The notes beneath the pieces are model-generated. The model made no database searches. It was not told where the DNA came from and saw only the letters and a program-made list of their open reading frames with translations. From assembly GCA_965263455.1 (NCBI GenBank), contig CBDHHN010000004.1:1612001-1676000 (forward strand): a stretch of DNA of 64,000 bases, in the 5' to 3' direction. The translations under genes were made by a program, and so were the position numbers. Positions 53,583 through 61,915 of this stretch are shown here, piece after piece (position 1 is the first letter of the stretch; every line of letters begins with the position of its first letter). The DNA comes from CADEDH01 sp965263455. GTDB lineage: Bacteria; Actinomycetota; Acidimicrobiia; Acidimicrobiales; SZUA-35.

Positions 53583-54791
53583 TCAGCTCTGCCGACGGGC
53601 CCCGGGAGCGAACCGGACCGGCATCGAGGTCGGGCCGTAGATGAAGTTGGACCCCATCCAGGAGACGTCGCCCGCCGGTTCCAGGCCCTCGAGGCGGTCG
53701 ATCATCTCCCGCAGCAGGGCCTTGATCTCGATCTTGGCCAGGTGGGCTCCGAGGCAGTAGTGGGGCCCGCCTCCGCCGAAGGCGACATGGGGGTTGGGGG
53801 TCCGACCGAGGTCGAGGCGCTCGGGGTCGGCGAAGTGGTCGGGATCCCGGTTGGCCGACCCGTAGTACATGACCACCTTGTCGCCGGCGGCGATGGCCTG
53901 ACCGGCGATCTCGGTGTCGACCGTCGCCGTCCGCCGCATGTAGATCACCGGGCTGACCCAGCGCAGCAGTTCCTCCACCGCCGAGTCCATGAGCCCGTCG
54001 GGGTCGGCCCGGAGACGCGCCCACTGGTCGGGATGTTCGAACAGGGCCTGCATCCCGCCGCCGACCAGGTTGCGGGTGGTGTCCCCTCCGGCGTCGATCA
54101 GGAGGAGGAACCACAGGAAGAAGTCGACCCCGTCGATCTCCTCCCCGGCGATCTCCCCGGTCGCCAGCAACGAGGCCAGGTCATCGCCGGGGTCGGCACG
54201 CTTGTCGGCGTAGACCTGCTGGGAGTAGGCGAACATCTCGCCGATGGCGGCCCGCTGCTGGTCCCGGCTGACGACCTCGGTGCTCGAGTGGATGGTCTCG
54301 GTGTGGTGGTAGAGGGCCCGGCCGTCCTCCAGCGGGATGCCGAGTACGTCGGCGATCACGAAGCTCGGCATCTCACCGGCCAGGTCCGTCACCAGGTCGC
54401 ACGCCCCCCGTTCGACCACCCCGTCCACGATCCGGGTCGCCAGCTCGGCCACCCGGGGGGCCAGGGCCTGGGCCGCCCGAGGGGTGAACTCCCGACTGAC
54501 CAGGCGGCGCATCCGGGTGTGGACCGGCGGATCGGCCGTGAGCATCATCACCCCGTCGCCGTGGCCGCCACCGGGATCGGGGTCGGCCATCATGATGGTG
54601 GGGCTGGACGAGAACCGCTCATGGTCGCGGCCGACCGCCCGCACGTCGTCGTAGCGGGTGACGGCCCAGAAGCCGGGCCCGTCCGGCTCGTCGTGGCGGT
54701 GGACGGGGGCGTTGGCCCGCAGCCAGGCGAACTGCTCGTGGGGTTGGCTCCCGGCGTAGGAGGAAACGGACAGCAGGTCGATCTCGGCCAT
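53583..54791 (-). CDS. Cytochrome P450
   Basis: A 402-residue soluble bacterial P450. The I-helix reads LLLIDAGGDTTRNLVGGGMQ near residue 230 (A-G-x-D-T-T), the K-helix SAVEELLRWVSPVIYMRRTA near 277 (E-x-x-R), and the heme-binding loop HVAFGGGGPHYCLGAHLAKI near 342 with the ligating cysteine. The early SSYAGSQPHEQFAWLRANAP is typical of CYP families in actinomycetes. It needs a ferredoxin and reductase, neither of which is next to it. Substrate unknown; such P450s often hydroxylate steroids, fatty acids or natural products. I start at ATG 54791 (MAEIDLLS); an in-frame ATG five codons upstream is possible. Confidence 0.93.
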   Translation of the reverse strand: MAEIDLLSVSSYAGSQPHEQFAWLRANAPVHRHDEPDGPGFWAVTRYDDVRAVGRDHERFSSSPTIMMADPDPGGGHGDGVMMLTADPPVHTRMRRLVSREFTPRAAQALAPRVAELATRIVDGVVERGACDLVTDLAGEMPSFVIADVLGIPLEDGRALYHHTETIHSSTEVVSRDQQRAAIGEMFAYSQQVYADKRADPGDDLASLLATGEIAGEEIDGVDFFLWFLLLIDAGGDTTRNLVGGGMQALFEHPDQWARLRADPDGLMDSAVEELLRWVSPVIYMRRTATVDTEIAGQAIAAGDKVVMYYGSANRDPDHFADPERLDLGRTPNPHVAFGGGGPHYCLGAHLAKIEIKALLREMIDRLEGLEPAGDVSWMGSNFIYGPTSMPVRFAPGARRQS

Positions 54792-54955
54792 GGTCCCAGT
54801 GTCCATCACCGACGGTGCCCGTCGCACGACGGCGGCCCGCGCCCCCGGGTTCGGCGCCCGGCCCGCGGGGCGGGGGAACGGTGCCGCCCTTCGGTCCCGG
54901 GTTCGGCGCTGCTAGCCTGTCCCGGCGCGGAGTTGGCACCTTCTTGGAGCGCGTC

Positions 54956-55768
54956 ATGACGCGGAACCTGGTACGCATCCTGCTCGCCGCACTGCTCGCC
55001 CTGGCCACCTGGGTCGTTCTGCCGATCCCGTCCCAGGCGGTGTCCTACCCGTCGCGTTGCCCGGTGATGACCGACTCGATCACGCGGCTCTACGCCGCCT
55101 TCTTCGGCCGAGCGCCGGACCCCGCCGGTTTCCGCTACTGGGAGGAGCAGTACGCATCGGGTCAGACCAGCCTGGCCGGGATCGCCCAGGCCTTCAGCGA
55201 GGCCGACGAGTTCGGGGAGAAGCGGTTCTACTCCAACCAGGCCTACGTCGACTGGCTCTACGACGAGGTGCTCGGCCCCGACATCGCCATCGATCGCGAA
55301 AGCTACTGGGTCGAGGCCCTGGACGCCGGCTACCCCCGCGGATCGGTGGCCCTGGCCTTCACCGAGTCGTGGGAGTACGTCGAGGCCACCGACACCGTCA
55401 GGCCCCTGGCCGGGTACCTGCGGTGGTACCCGCCGGGCACCCATTGGTACTGCAGCGTCGGTTCGGTCCGTCAGACCGTGACCCCCCTCACCGGCGAGGT
55501 CTGGGCCGACTACTACTTCCGCAACCGGGGCGGCCAGGCCTCGCCGGTGGAGCTGTGGACCCTGGAGGCCGACGGTCGACCCAACGTGCAGATGGTGAAC
55601 GACACGGTCCAGGCCGGCCACACCGACTACAACTGGGACGGCCGCTTCTCCGGCGACGGCAGCTACGGCCACTCGATCGACGTCACCGCCGGATCCGAGA
55701 CCGACTGGGTGGTCGTCTTCTACCCCCGGAGCCTCGGCCCCGACCGCCTCGGCTGGGAACTCGATTGA
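54956..55768 (+). CDS. Secreted DUF4214-domain protein
   Basis: A 270-residue exported protein. The signal peptide is basic then hydrophobic, NLVRILLAALLALATWVVLP, with a cleavage-like SQA at about residue 28. DUF4214 follows: TDSITRLYAAFFGRAPDPAG near residue 39 and SLAGIAQAFSEADEFGEKRF near 72, the pattern of short helical repeats found in S-layer, adhesion and allergen-like proteins (L-Y-x-x-x-x-x-R-x-P-D-x-x-G). Residues 165-270 form a separate beta-rich domain (LEADGRPNVQMVNDTVQAGH). A TAGCCT hexamer at about 54913 and a TTGGAG site precede ATG 54956. The next gene is a lytic transglycosylase 10 bases downstream, so an envelope role is likely. Confidence 0.85.
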   Translation: MTRNLVRILLAALLALATWVVLPIPSQAVSYPSRCPVMTDSITRLYAAFFGRAPDPAGFRYWEEQYASGQTSLAGIAQAFSEADEFGEKRFYSNQAYVDWLYDEVLGPDIAIDRESYWVEALDAGYPRGSVALAFTESWEYVEATDTVRPLAGYLRWYPPGTHWYCSVGSVRQTVTPLTGEVWADYYFRNRGGQASPVELWTLEADGRPNVQMVNDTVQAGHTDYNWDGRFSGDGSYGHSIDVTAGSETDWVVVFYPRSLGPDRLGWELD

Positions 55769-55778
55769 GCGTCGGGCC

Positions 55779-56852
55779 GTGAACCGGGCACACCGATCCC
55801 TCGGCGCCGCGATGGCGTGCGTCCTGCTGGTGGCGGCGGCGTGCGCCGGTGGCGACGGAGCCGACGACGTCGGAGCCCCGGCGGTGGCCGACCCATCCCC
55901 TCCGGCCCCCGACCCGGCGTCCGGGGCCGACGACGGGGCCGGTACCGGCGGCGCCGCGACCGCGACCACCGAGGCACCCTCGACCCTTCCCACCCCGGCC
56001 TCGGGGCCGGCGGCGGAATCCGGCGACGCACCGTCGGAGCCCGGCCCGTCGCCGTGGTCGCAGCCCCTGCCGACCACGGTCGATGGCCTGGCCGACGCAC
56101 TGAGCGAGGCGGAGTTGGCCATCCGGGACACGACCCGGTCCGATGCCGAGCGGGGCGACTGGGGCCGACGCCAACAGCAGCTGTACCGGGTACTGGCGGC
56201 CAACGAGGCGTGGGCGGCCGAGGTCCCGAGCCTGGTCGACCCGGCCGTGAGCTCGGCCGTCGAGCGCAACTGGGCCGCCCGCACCGAACTCAACGTCCTG
56301 CTCCTCCAGCACGAGATCTCCGACACCCTTCCGGCGTGGCGCGTCACCGGACCGGCCCCGGCCGATGAACTGCTGGGCTACTACCGCGAGGCCGGGGAAC
56401 GACACGGCGTCCCGTGGGAGATCCTGGCCGCCATCAACCTGATCGAGACCCGGATGGGTCGCATCAACGGCATCTCGACCGCCGGTGCCCTGGGGCCGAT
56501 GCAGTTCCTTCCCACCACCTGGGCCGAGTGCTGTGAGGGGGACCCGCTCGTGCCCCGCGACGCCATCAACGGGGCGGCCAAGTACCTCGTCGACCGGGGG
56601 GCGGCCACCGATCTCGATCGGGCCATCTGGGGCTACAACAACTCCGACCGGTACGTGGCGGCGGTGACGACCTACGCCGCCGTCCTGCAGGATGACCCCG
56701 AGGCCTACTACGGCTACCACGGCTGGCAGGTCTACTTCCTGTCGACGGCCGGGCTGGCCCTGCTGCCCGAGGGCTACGAGGAGCCGGAACCGGTCGACGC
56801 CGCCGGTTGGTTGGCCGCCAACCCCCAGAACCGGCTGACGCTCGAGTCCTGA
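55779..56852 (+). CDS. Lytic transglycosylase-like lipoprotein (SLT domain)
   Basis: A 357-residue predicted lipoprotein: start VNRAHRSLGAAMACVLLVAA, lipobox-like A-A-A-C near residue 22, then a Pro/Ala/Thr-rich linker to about residue 85. A helical region follows, and the lysozyme-like SLT fold spans about 190-310: GVPWEILAAINLIETRMGRI with the catalytic Glu, then GAISTAGALGPMQFLPTTWA-like GISTAGALGPMQFLPTTWAE and YNNSDRYVAAVTTYAAVLQD. It would cleave peptidoglycan glycan strands at the outer face of the membrane. GTG 55779 lies 10 bases after the DUF4214 gene. The E, G-x-x-Q-F and Y-N motifs are intact, so activity is expected. Confidence 0.9.
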   Translation: MNRAHRSLGAAMACVLLVAAACAGGDGADDVGAPAVADPSPPAPDPASGADDGAGTGGAATATTEAPSTLPTPASGPAAESGDAPSEPGPSPWSQPLPTTVDGLADALSEAELAIRDTTRSDAERGDWGRRQQQLYRVLAANEAWAAEVPSLVDPAVSSAVERNWAARTELNVLLLQHEISDTLPAWRVTGPAPADELLGYYREAGERHGVPWEILAAINLIETRMGRINGISTAGALGPMQFLPTTWAECCEGDPLVPRDAINGAAKYLVDRGAATDLDRAIWGYNNSDRYVAAVTTYAAVLQDDPEAYYGYHGWQVYFLSTAGLALLPEGYEEPEPVDAAGWLAANPQNRLTLES

Positions 56853-56917
56853 GCCCCGGTGCCGACGTGGCTCGACCCGGTGGGGTCGACCGCGACGAGG
56901 GGCAGGGCGCAGGCCCC

Positions 56918-58456
56918 TCAGCCGCCCCAGGTGACCAGATCGCCGTCGGCCACCCGGATGGTCGGTTCACCCGAACTTACGAGATGGACCCAGATCCCGA
57001 CGGCCTCGTTGGCGGGGCGACCGTCGAGCACCCCGGCGAAGGCGAAGGCTCGGCCGTCGGGCGACCAGCGGCGGGTCGACTGGGCGAACTGCTCGAAGAA
57101 GGGGAGCACCGTGAGCGCCACGCGGGGACTGACGGCGTAGGACTCGGTGGCCGTGGCCTCCTCGGCCGCAGAGCCGACGGCCCAGAACCACCACTGCACC
57201 AGGTCGGGGGCGGCGCCGGGCGGGTCGACCAACCAGGCCAGGTTCCGGCCGTCGGGACTCCACTCGAACGACAGGGGGTCGACATCGGCCACCACGACGG
57301 TCTCGTCGGTGTCGAGATCGAGCACGGCCAGGCCGGGGGCGGTCGGGACCCGGGGTCGTGGGGGCGGGCCCGGCGTCTGGGTGGCACCCACCGGCGACAC
57401 CCCGGCGGCCGAACTCTCCACGTGGTAGGCCAGGCGACGCCGGTCCGGGCTGAGCACGAACCTGATCTCGGTCTCGGCCAGCAGCAACTCGCTGGTACCG
57501 GCCTCGACGTCGTGGAAGGCGAGCCCGTCCTGACCCAGGGCCAGGACCGTCCGGGCGTCGATCCAGACCGGGGCCGTGAACTGTCCGGTCGGGTCGACGA
57601 TGACGTCGGGTTCGATCGGGTCGGGCCGCGCCGGCGCCTCGTCGCCCTCCGTCCCCTCCTCGGCTTCGCCGTCCGGTTCGATGTCGGTCTGGGTGTCGGT
57701 GTCGGTCTCGATGAAGTCGGCCGGGATCCGCACCACCTGACTCCCGTTGACGTGGAGGGCCAACTCCGGGGTCGACGGCGACCACGCCAGGAACAGGGGT
57801 GAGGCGATGCCGACCGGGCGGGCGGCCTGGCCCGGCCGGGCGGTGCCGACCTCGAGGCCCTGGCCCCCGGGATCGTTGCGCAGATAGGCCAGGCGCTCGC
57901 CTCCCGGCGCCCACTGCAGGTAGAAGGCGGGCGGACCCGGCGCCGGGCTGACCGTGTCCTCCCCGCCGGCCGGCTCCGACACCACCAGGTCGTGGGCGTC
58001 GAACCCGTTGCGACTCCAGGCCACCCGGGCCCCGTCGGCCGACCAGGCCGGCTGGTCGGCCAGAGCCTCGTCTCCCTGGTTGAGCAGGCGGACCTCGGTG
58101 CCGTCGGGCCGGACCACGGCCAGCCGGCCGCCGTCGGCCACCGCCAACAACCCGCCGAGATCGGCCAGGAGCGCCCGCTCGGCCTCGGTCGGTGGCGCCC
58201 CGGGGACGGTCTCGACCCCCGGGCCCTCCCCCGGCGCGGTCGGCGACGGCGCCGGGGTCGGGGTCGTCGTCGAGAGGCCGGGCGCCGTCGTCGGCGGCAC
58301 CGTCGTGGCCCCGTCCTCGGGCCGGGTCCGGGCGTCCGATCCCGGGTCGCTCACGCAGGCCACCACGGCCGCCGCCGTCAACGCCAGCACGACGAGGAAC
58401 CGCCGACGGAAGGGGAACGGCAGCAGGTACGGCTCGTCCTCAGGAATCCGGGGCAC
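56918..58456 (-). CDS. Beta-propeller (PD40/TolB-like) lipoprotein
   Basis: A 512-residue predicted lipoprotein. The N-terminal FRRRFLVVLALTAAAVVACV gives a lipobox with Cys near residue 34, and a Thr/Pro linker continues to about 90. The body consists of PD40/WD40-like blades: QPAWSADGARVAWSRNGFDA near 140, FYLQWAPGGERLAYLRNDPG near 178, RFVLSPDRRRLAYHVESSAA near 340, FEWSPDGRNLAWLVDPPGAA near 400 and RRWSPDGRAFAFAGVLDGRP near 468. Each has the S-P-D-G-R/K-x-(L/I)-A core. An acidic insert with DTDTQTDIEPDGEAEEG lies between blades. It is probably a periplasm-facing binding or scaffolding protein. GTG 58456 is chosen. It is divergent from the APH-like gene. Confidence 0.83.
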   Translation of the reverse strand: MPRIPEDEPYLLPFPFRRRFLVVLALTAAAVVACVSDPGSDARTRPEDGATTVPPTTAPGLSTTTPTPAPSPTAPGEGPGVETVPGAPPTEAERALLADLGGLLAVADGGRLAVVRPDGTEVRLLNQGDEALADQPAWSADGARVAWSRNGFDAHDLVVSEPAGGEDTVSPAPGPPAFYLQWAPGGERLAYLRNDPGGQGLEVGTARPGQAARPVGIASPLFLAWSPSTPELALHVNGSQVVRIPADFIETDTDTQTDIEPDGEAEEGTEGDEAPARPDPIEPDVIVDPTGQFTAPVWIDARTVLALGQDGLAFHDVEAGTSELLLAETEIRFVLSPDRRRLAYHVESSAAGVSPVGATQTPGPPPRPRVPTAPGLAVLDLDTDETVVVADVDPLSFEWSPDGRNLAWLVDPPGAAPDLVQWWFWAVGSAAEEATATESYAVSPRVALTVLPFFEQFAQSTRRWSPDGRAFAFAGVLDGRPANEAVGIWVHLVSSGEPTIRVADGDLVTWGG

Positions 58457-58533
58457 GGCTCAGTTTCGCCCCCGATGGCTCCGGCACCAACCAGCGCCGC
58501 CCGGTCCGGATTTACCCCGACCGCTGTGCCCGC

Positions 58534-58540
58534 TATAGAT
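58534..58540 (+). promoter_or_regulatory. TATAGAT -10-like element for the APH-like gene
   Basis: TATAGAT, an unusual AT-rich heptamer in this sequence, ends seven bases before ATG 58548 and supports that start over an upstream in-frame ATG at 58539. Confidence 0.5.
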
Positions 58541-58547
58541 GTCGGCC

Positions 58548-59597
58548 ATGAGCGACGACCGAGACGTGGTGGGGATCGACGCCGGACCGGTGTCGGAGTG
58601 GCTGGTGGACAACATCGACGGGGCCCGGGGCCCGTTCACCTTCGAGTTGATCACGGGCGGCCACTCCAACCTGACCTACCGGGTGTCGGGGACCGACGGG
58701 CGGGATCTGGTCCTGCGGCGGCCGCCGCTGGGCATGGTCCTGGCCACCGCCCACGACATGGCCCGCGAGCACCGGATCATCGCCGGGGTGGGTCGGACCG
58801 ACGTGCCGGTCCCGGACGCCCTCGGCCTGTGCGAGGACGAGGCGGTCAACGGCGCCCCCTTCTACGTCATGAACCACGTCGACGGCGCCGTCCTCCACGA
58901 CGGCGAGACGGTGGACCGCGACCTGGCCGACCGCGGGCTTCGGAGCAACCTCAGCGCCGACGTGGTCGACGTCCTGGCCCGGCTCCACCTGGCCGATCCC
59001 GACGCCATCGGCCTCGGCGACCTGGGCCGCAAAGAGGCCTATCTCGACCGTCAGCTCAAGCGCTGGCGGCGTCAATGGGAGGCGGCCAAGACCCGGGACC
59101 TGCCGACCATGGAGCGGGCCTTCGAGTTGTTGACCGAGGCCAAACCGGAGCAGCGCTACACCGGAATCGTCCACGGGGACTACCGCCTGGGCAACATGCT
59201 GACCGACACCGCCACCGGTTCGGTGGCCGCGGTGCTCGACTGGGAGCTGTGCACCTTGGGCGACGTGCTTGCCGATGTGGGGTACATCCTCAACAACTGG
59301 GTTCAACCAGGTGAACCGAGTCTCCGCGGGGCAACGGCCAATCCGACGAGCACCGGCGGGTTCTCGACCCGGGAGGAACTGGTGGCCGCCTACGGTGAGC
59401 GGACCGGCTTCGAGGTGACCGGGATCGACTACTACCGGGCCTTCCAGGCGTGGCGACTGGCCGCCATCGTGGAGGGCGTCATGGCCCGGTATCTGGAGGG
59501 CGTCATGGCCGACGATTCGGTCGATACCGACGAGTACCGGGTGCAGGTCGAGGGCCTGGCCGATCAAGCGCTGGAACTCCTCAACGGTCTGGGGTGA
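58548..59597 (+). CDS. Phosphotransferase (APH) family protein, ACAD10-like
   Basis: A 349-residue APH-fold kinase. The N-lobe has FELITGGHSNLTYRVSGTDG near residue 32 (Gly-rich loop) and LVLRRPPLGMVLATAHDMAR with the E-H-R-I-I following. The catalytic loop is YTGIVHGDYRLGNMLTDTAT near residue 203 (H-G-D-x-x-x-x-N), and the metal-binding site is AAVLDWELCTLGDVLADVGY (D-W-E). This set (R-R-P-P-x-G) is typical of the phosphotransferase family related to the kinase domain of ACAD10/11, found with acyl-CoA metabolism and hydroxyacyl substrates. No acyl-CoA dehydrogenase is adjacent. It starts at ATG 58548 with a leaderless-type promoter. Confidence 0.88.
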   Translation: MSDDRDVVGIDAGPVSEWLVDNIDGARGPFTFELITGGHSNLTYRVSGTDGRDLVLRRPPLGMVLATAHDMAREHRIIAGVGRTDVPVPDALGLCEDEAVNGAPFYVMNHVDGAVLHDGETVDRDLADRGLRSNLSADVVDVLARLHLADPDAIGLGDLGRKEAYLDRQLKRWRRQWEAAKTRDLPTMERAFELLTEAKPEQRYTGIVHGDYRLGNMLTDTATGSVAAVLDWELCTLGDVLADVGYILNNWVQPGEPSLRGATANPTSTGGFSTREELVAAYGERTGFEVTGIDYYRAFQAWRLAAIVEGVMARYLEGVMADDSVDTDEYRVQVEGLADQALELLNGLG

Positions 59598-59637
59598 ACG
59601 GTCGGCCCCCGTTTACCCCGATGTCAATCGCGACCGG

Positions 59638-59643
59638 TACGTT
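59638..59643 (+). promoter_or_regulatory. TACGTT -10-like element for surE
   Basis: TACGTT is followed by CGAGGA and ATG 59650. The CGAGGA could also act as a ribosome site if transcription starts upstream, so the leaderless reading is not unique here. Confidence 0.45.
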
Positions 59644-59649
59644 CGAGGA

Positions 59650-60501
59650 ATGAACCGACCTCGAATCCTCGTGACCAACGACGATGGCATCGACTCGGTC
59701 GGCCTGCACGTGCTCGCTCGACGGCTCACCGTTCTCGGTGACGTCACCGTGGTCGCCCCCGATCAGGAATTCTCGGGGGCCGGCGCCGCCATCGGCGCCC
59801 TCCACGTCATCCAGCCCGAGGTCCACACCGCCACGGTGGCCGGCATCGATCGGGCCTGGGCCGTCAGCGGTCCCCCCGCCCTGTGCGTCATGTTCGTCCG
59901 TCTCGGGGCCTTCGGGCCGCTGCCGGACCTGATCGTGTCGGGCATCAACCCGGGGGCCAACGTCGGCCGGTCGGTCTACCACTCGGGCACGGTGGGGGCC
60001 ACCCTCACCGGCCGCAACGGGATGATCCCGGGTATCGCCGTCTCCCAATCGGTGGCCGACTTCGGCATCGAGGGCCAGGGCTACGACGAGATGTTGGCAA
60101 ACCAGCAGTGGGAGTCGGCGGCCGAGCTGGCCACCGCCGCCGCCCAGTCGGTGTTGGCCGACCCGCCGGCCGACACCGGCGTGCTCAACATCAACGTGCC
60201 CAATCTGCCCCTGGAGGACATCCGGGGCTGGCGCTGGACCCAGGTCGGGACGACGCCGCCCCGCTCCATCGCCAACGCCGAGCTCGAGCCGAAGCTGGGT
60301 CATGAGGGCAGCTACAAGGTCAAGCTCACCTGGGGTGACGAGCAGCGACCCGAGGCGGGCACCGACACCGCGGCGGTCATGGACGACTACGTGTCGCTGA
60401 CCTGGCTGTCGCGCATCACCGCCGTCGAGCCCCGGACCCCGGCCGTCGACACGGCCATGAACCGGCTCGTCCAGCGGGAGACCGAACTCCAGGAGCTATA
60501 G
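59650..60501 (+). CDS. surE: 5'/3'-nucleotidase SurE
   Basis: SurE (283 residues) is a metal-dependent nucleotidase acting on nucleoside monophosphates, linked to stationary-phase survival. The signatures are RILVTNDDGIDSVGLHVLAR at residue 5 (D-D metal site), VVAPDQEFSGAGAAIGALHV near 36 with the conserved serine, GPPALCVMFVRLG near 74, and LIVSGINPGANVGRSVYHSG near 97 (S-G-I-N-x-G-x-N). YSGTVGAA-like SGTVGATLTG follows. The C-terminal 60 residues are less conserved. Its stop codon overlaps TATAGT, the proposed promoter of the glycine cleavage operon. Secure. Confidence 0.95.
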   Translation: MNRPRILVTNDDGIDSVGLHVLARRLTVLGDVTVVAPDQEFSGAGAAIGALHVIQPEVHTATVAGIDRAWAVSGPPALCVMFVRLGAFGPLPDLIVSGINPGANVGRSVYHSGTVGATLTGRNGMIPGIAVSQSVADFGIEGQGYDEMLANQQWESAAELATAAAQSVLADPPADTGVLNINVPNLPLEDIRGWRWTQVGTTPPRSIANAELEPKLGHEGSYKVKLTWGDEQRPEAGTDTAAVMDDYVSLTWLSRITAVEPRTPAVDTAMNRLVQRETELQEL

Positions 60502-60502
60502 T
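60497..60502 (+). promoter_or_regulatory. TATAGT -10-like element upstream of the glycine riboswitch
   Basis: TATAGT overlaps the surE stop codon and lies about 20 bases before the first aptamer, the right place to start the riboswitch RNA. No good -35 match is seen at standard spacing. Confidence 0.45.
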
Positions 60503-60523
60503 CCTGGTCACAGCTTGACGCCA

Positions 60524-60725
60524 GGGGGGAGAGCGAACCTCCCCCGTGGAGGGTCCGCCGAAGGAGCAACCGCCCCGGAAACTCTCAGGCCCCCGTACCC
60601 CCTGGACGGAGCTGCTCTGGAGAAGTCCGGTACCTCCCCACATAGGAGGCGGCCGGCTACCGAAGGGGAAAGCGGGTCCGGGCACCGGCACCGTCAATCT
60701 CTCAGGTACCAGCGACAGAGGGGGC
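60524..60725 (+). promoter_or_regulatory. Tandem glycine riboswitch upstream of gcvTP
   Basis: Two consecutive glycine aptamers. Aptamer 1 starts GGGGGGAGAG at 60524, has the core GCCGAAGGAGCAA at 60557-60569 and AACTCTCAGG near 60579. Aptamer 2 has ACCGAAGGGGAAA at about 60659 and AATCTCTCAGG at 60696-60706, and closes with GACAGAGGGGG at about 60714. The order and the CCGAAGG...CTCTCAGG pairing are the family signature. Glycine binding normally raises expression of the glycine cleavage genes. Expression platform: no U-tract hairpin was recognised, and the region before ATG 60760 lacks a clear ribosome site, so transcriptional versus translational control is undecided. Confidence 0.9.
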
Positions 60726-60759
60726 GCGGGCACAGACGCGACCTTTTCGAGCTGCACAT

Positions 60760-61914
60760 ATGACGACCTCCCCCACCGATGCACCCACCGGGTTGCGTCG
60801 AACCCCCCTTCACGGGCTCCACACCGAGCTCGGCGGACGCCTCGTCCCCTTCGCCGGGTGGGAGCTTCCCATCCAGTACGAGGGGGTGATGGCCGAACAC
60901 GCCGCCTGCCGGGAACGGGCCGCCCTGTTCGACGTGAGCCACATGGCCGTGGTCGACCTGCACGGGCCCGACACCGAGACGGTGGCCCGACGGTTCGAGA
61001 CGGTGACCCCGGCCGGCATCGCCACCCTGGCCCCCGGTCGCCAGCGGTACTGCCTGCTGACCACCGACGACGGCGGCGTGATCGACGACGCCATCATCGC
61101 CAACCTGGGCGATCGGCTGTCGATCGTGGTCAACGCCTCCCGGCGCGACGTCGACCTCGAACACCTGGGTTCGGCCCTGGCCGATGTCGACGTGGTCGAA
61201 CGATCGGATCTGGCCCTCCTCGCCCTGCAGGGTCCGGCCGCCACCGCCGCTTTGGCCCCCCTGATACCCGAGGTGGACCTGGCCACGCTCCTGTTCGGAC
61301 ATCAGGTCACCACCACCGTCGCCCTGCCCGACGGGACCACGGTGCCCGAGGTCCGGGTCCACCGCTCGGGCTACACCGGCGAGGACGGGGTCGAGCTGGC
61401 CGTGCCCGGCGATCGGGCCGAGGCCGTGGCCCGGGCCGTCCTGGCCGACCCGACGGTGAGCCCGGCCGGGCTCGGGGCCCGCGACACCCTCCGCCTGGAG
61501 GCCGGGCTCGTGCTCTACGGCAACGACCTCGACACCACGACCTCACCCGTCGAGGCCGACCTGGGGTGGACCATCCCCCGCCGCCGGCGGGAGGCGGCCG
61601 ACTTCCCGGGGGCGGCGCGGATCCTGGACGAGCTGTCGCAGGGTCCGGCCCGCCGACGGGTCGGTATCCGGGCCGCCGGCCGTCGCCCGGTCCGCGACGG
61701 TGCCGCCCTGTCGACCCCGGCCGGCGATCCGGTCGGGGTGGTGACCAGCGGGGGCTTCGGGCCCACCGTGGGCGGGCCGGTGGCCATGGGCTACGTCGCC
61801 CCGACCGTGACCGAGGTCGGCACCGAACTGCTGGCCGACGTCCGGGGCCGTCCCGAGCCGGTCGTCGTCGCCCAACTCCCCTTCGTCCCCCACCGTTACC
61901 ACCGAGGAGCCTGA
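60760..61914 (+). CDS. gcvT: Glycine cleavage system T protein (aminomethyltransferase)
   Basis: GcvT (384 residues) transfers the methylene carbon of aminomethyl-lipoyl-H protein to tetrahydrofolate. Conserved segments are LVPFAGWELPIQYEGVMAEH near residue 28, RAALFDVSHMAVVDLHGPDT near 53, LLTTDDGGVIDDAIIANLGD near 103 and EVRVHRSGYTGEDGVELAVP near 193, with the folate-binding Asp in TTDDGGVIDD. C-terminal GGFGPTVGGPVAMGYVAP is also typical. It is controlled by the tandem glycine riboswitch directly upstream. gcvP follows after one base (TGA-C-ATG), so both are cotranscribed; gcvH is not in this window. Secure. Confidence 0.97.
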   Translation: MTTSPTDAPTGLRRTPLHGLHTELGGRLVPFAGWELPIQYEGVMAEHAACRERAALFDVSHMAVVDLHGPDTETVARRFETVTPAGIATLAPGRQRYCLLTTDDGGVIDDAIIANLGDRLSIVVNASRRDVDLEHLGSALADVDVVERSDLALLALQGPAATAALAPLIPEVDLATLLFGHQVTTTVALPDGTTVPEVRVHRSGYTGEDGVELAVPGDRAEAVARAVLADPTVSPAGLGARDTLRLEAGLVLYGNDLDTTTSPVEADLGWTIPRRRREAADFPGAARILDELSQGPARRRVGIRAAGRRPVRDGAALSTPAGDPVGVVTSGGFGPTVGGPVAMGYVAPTVTEVGTELLADVRGRPEPVVVAQLPFVPHRYHRGA

Positions 61915-61915
61915 C

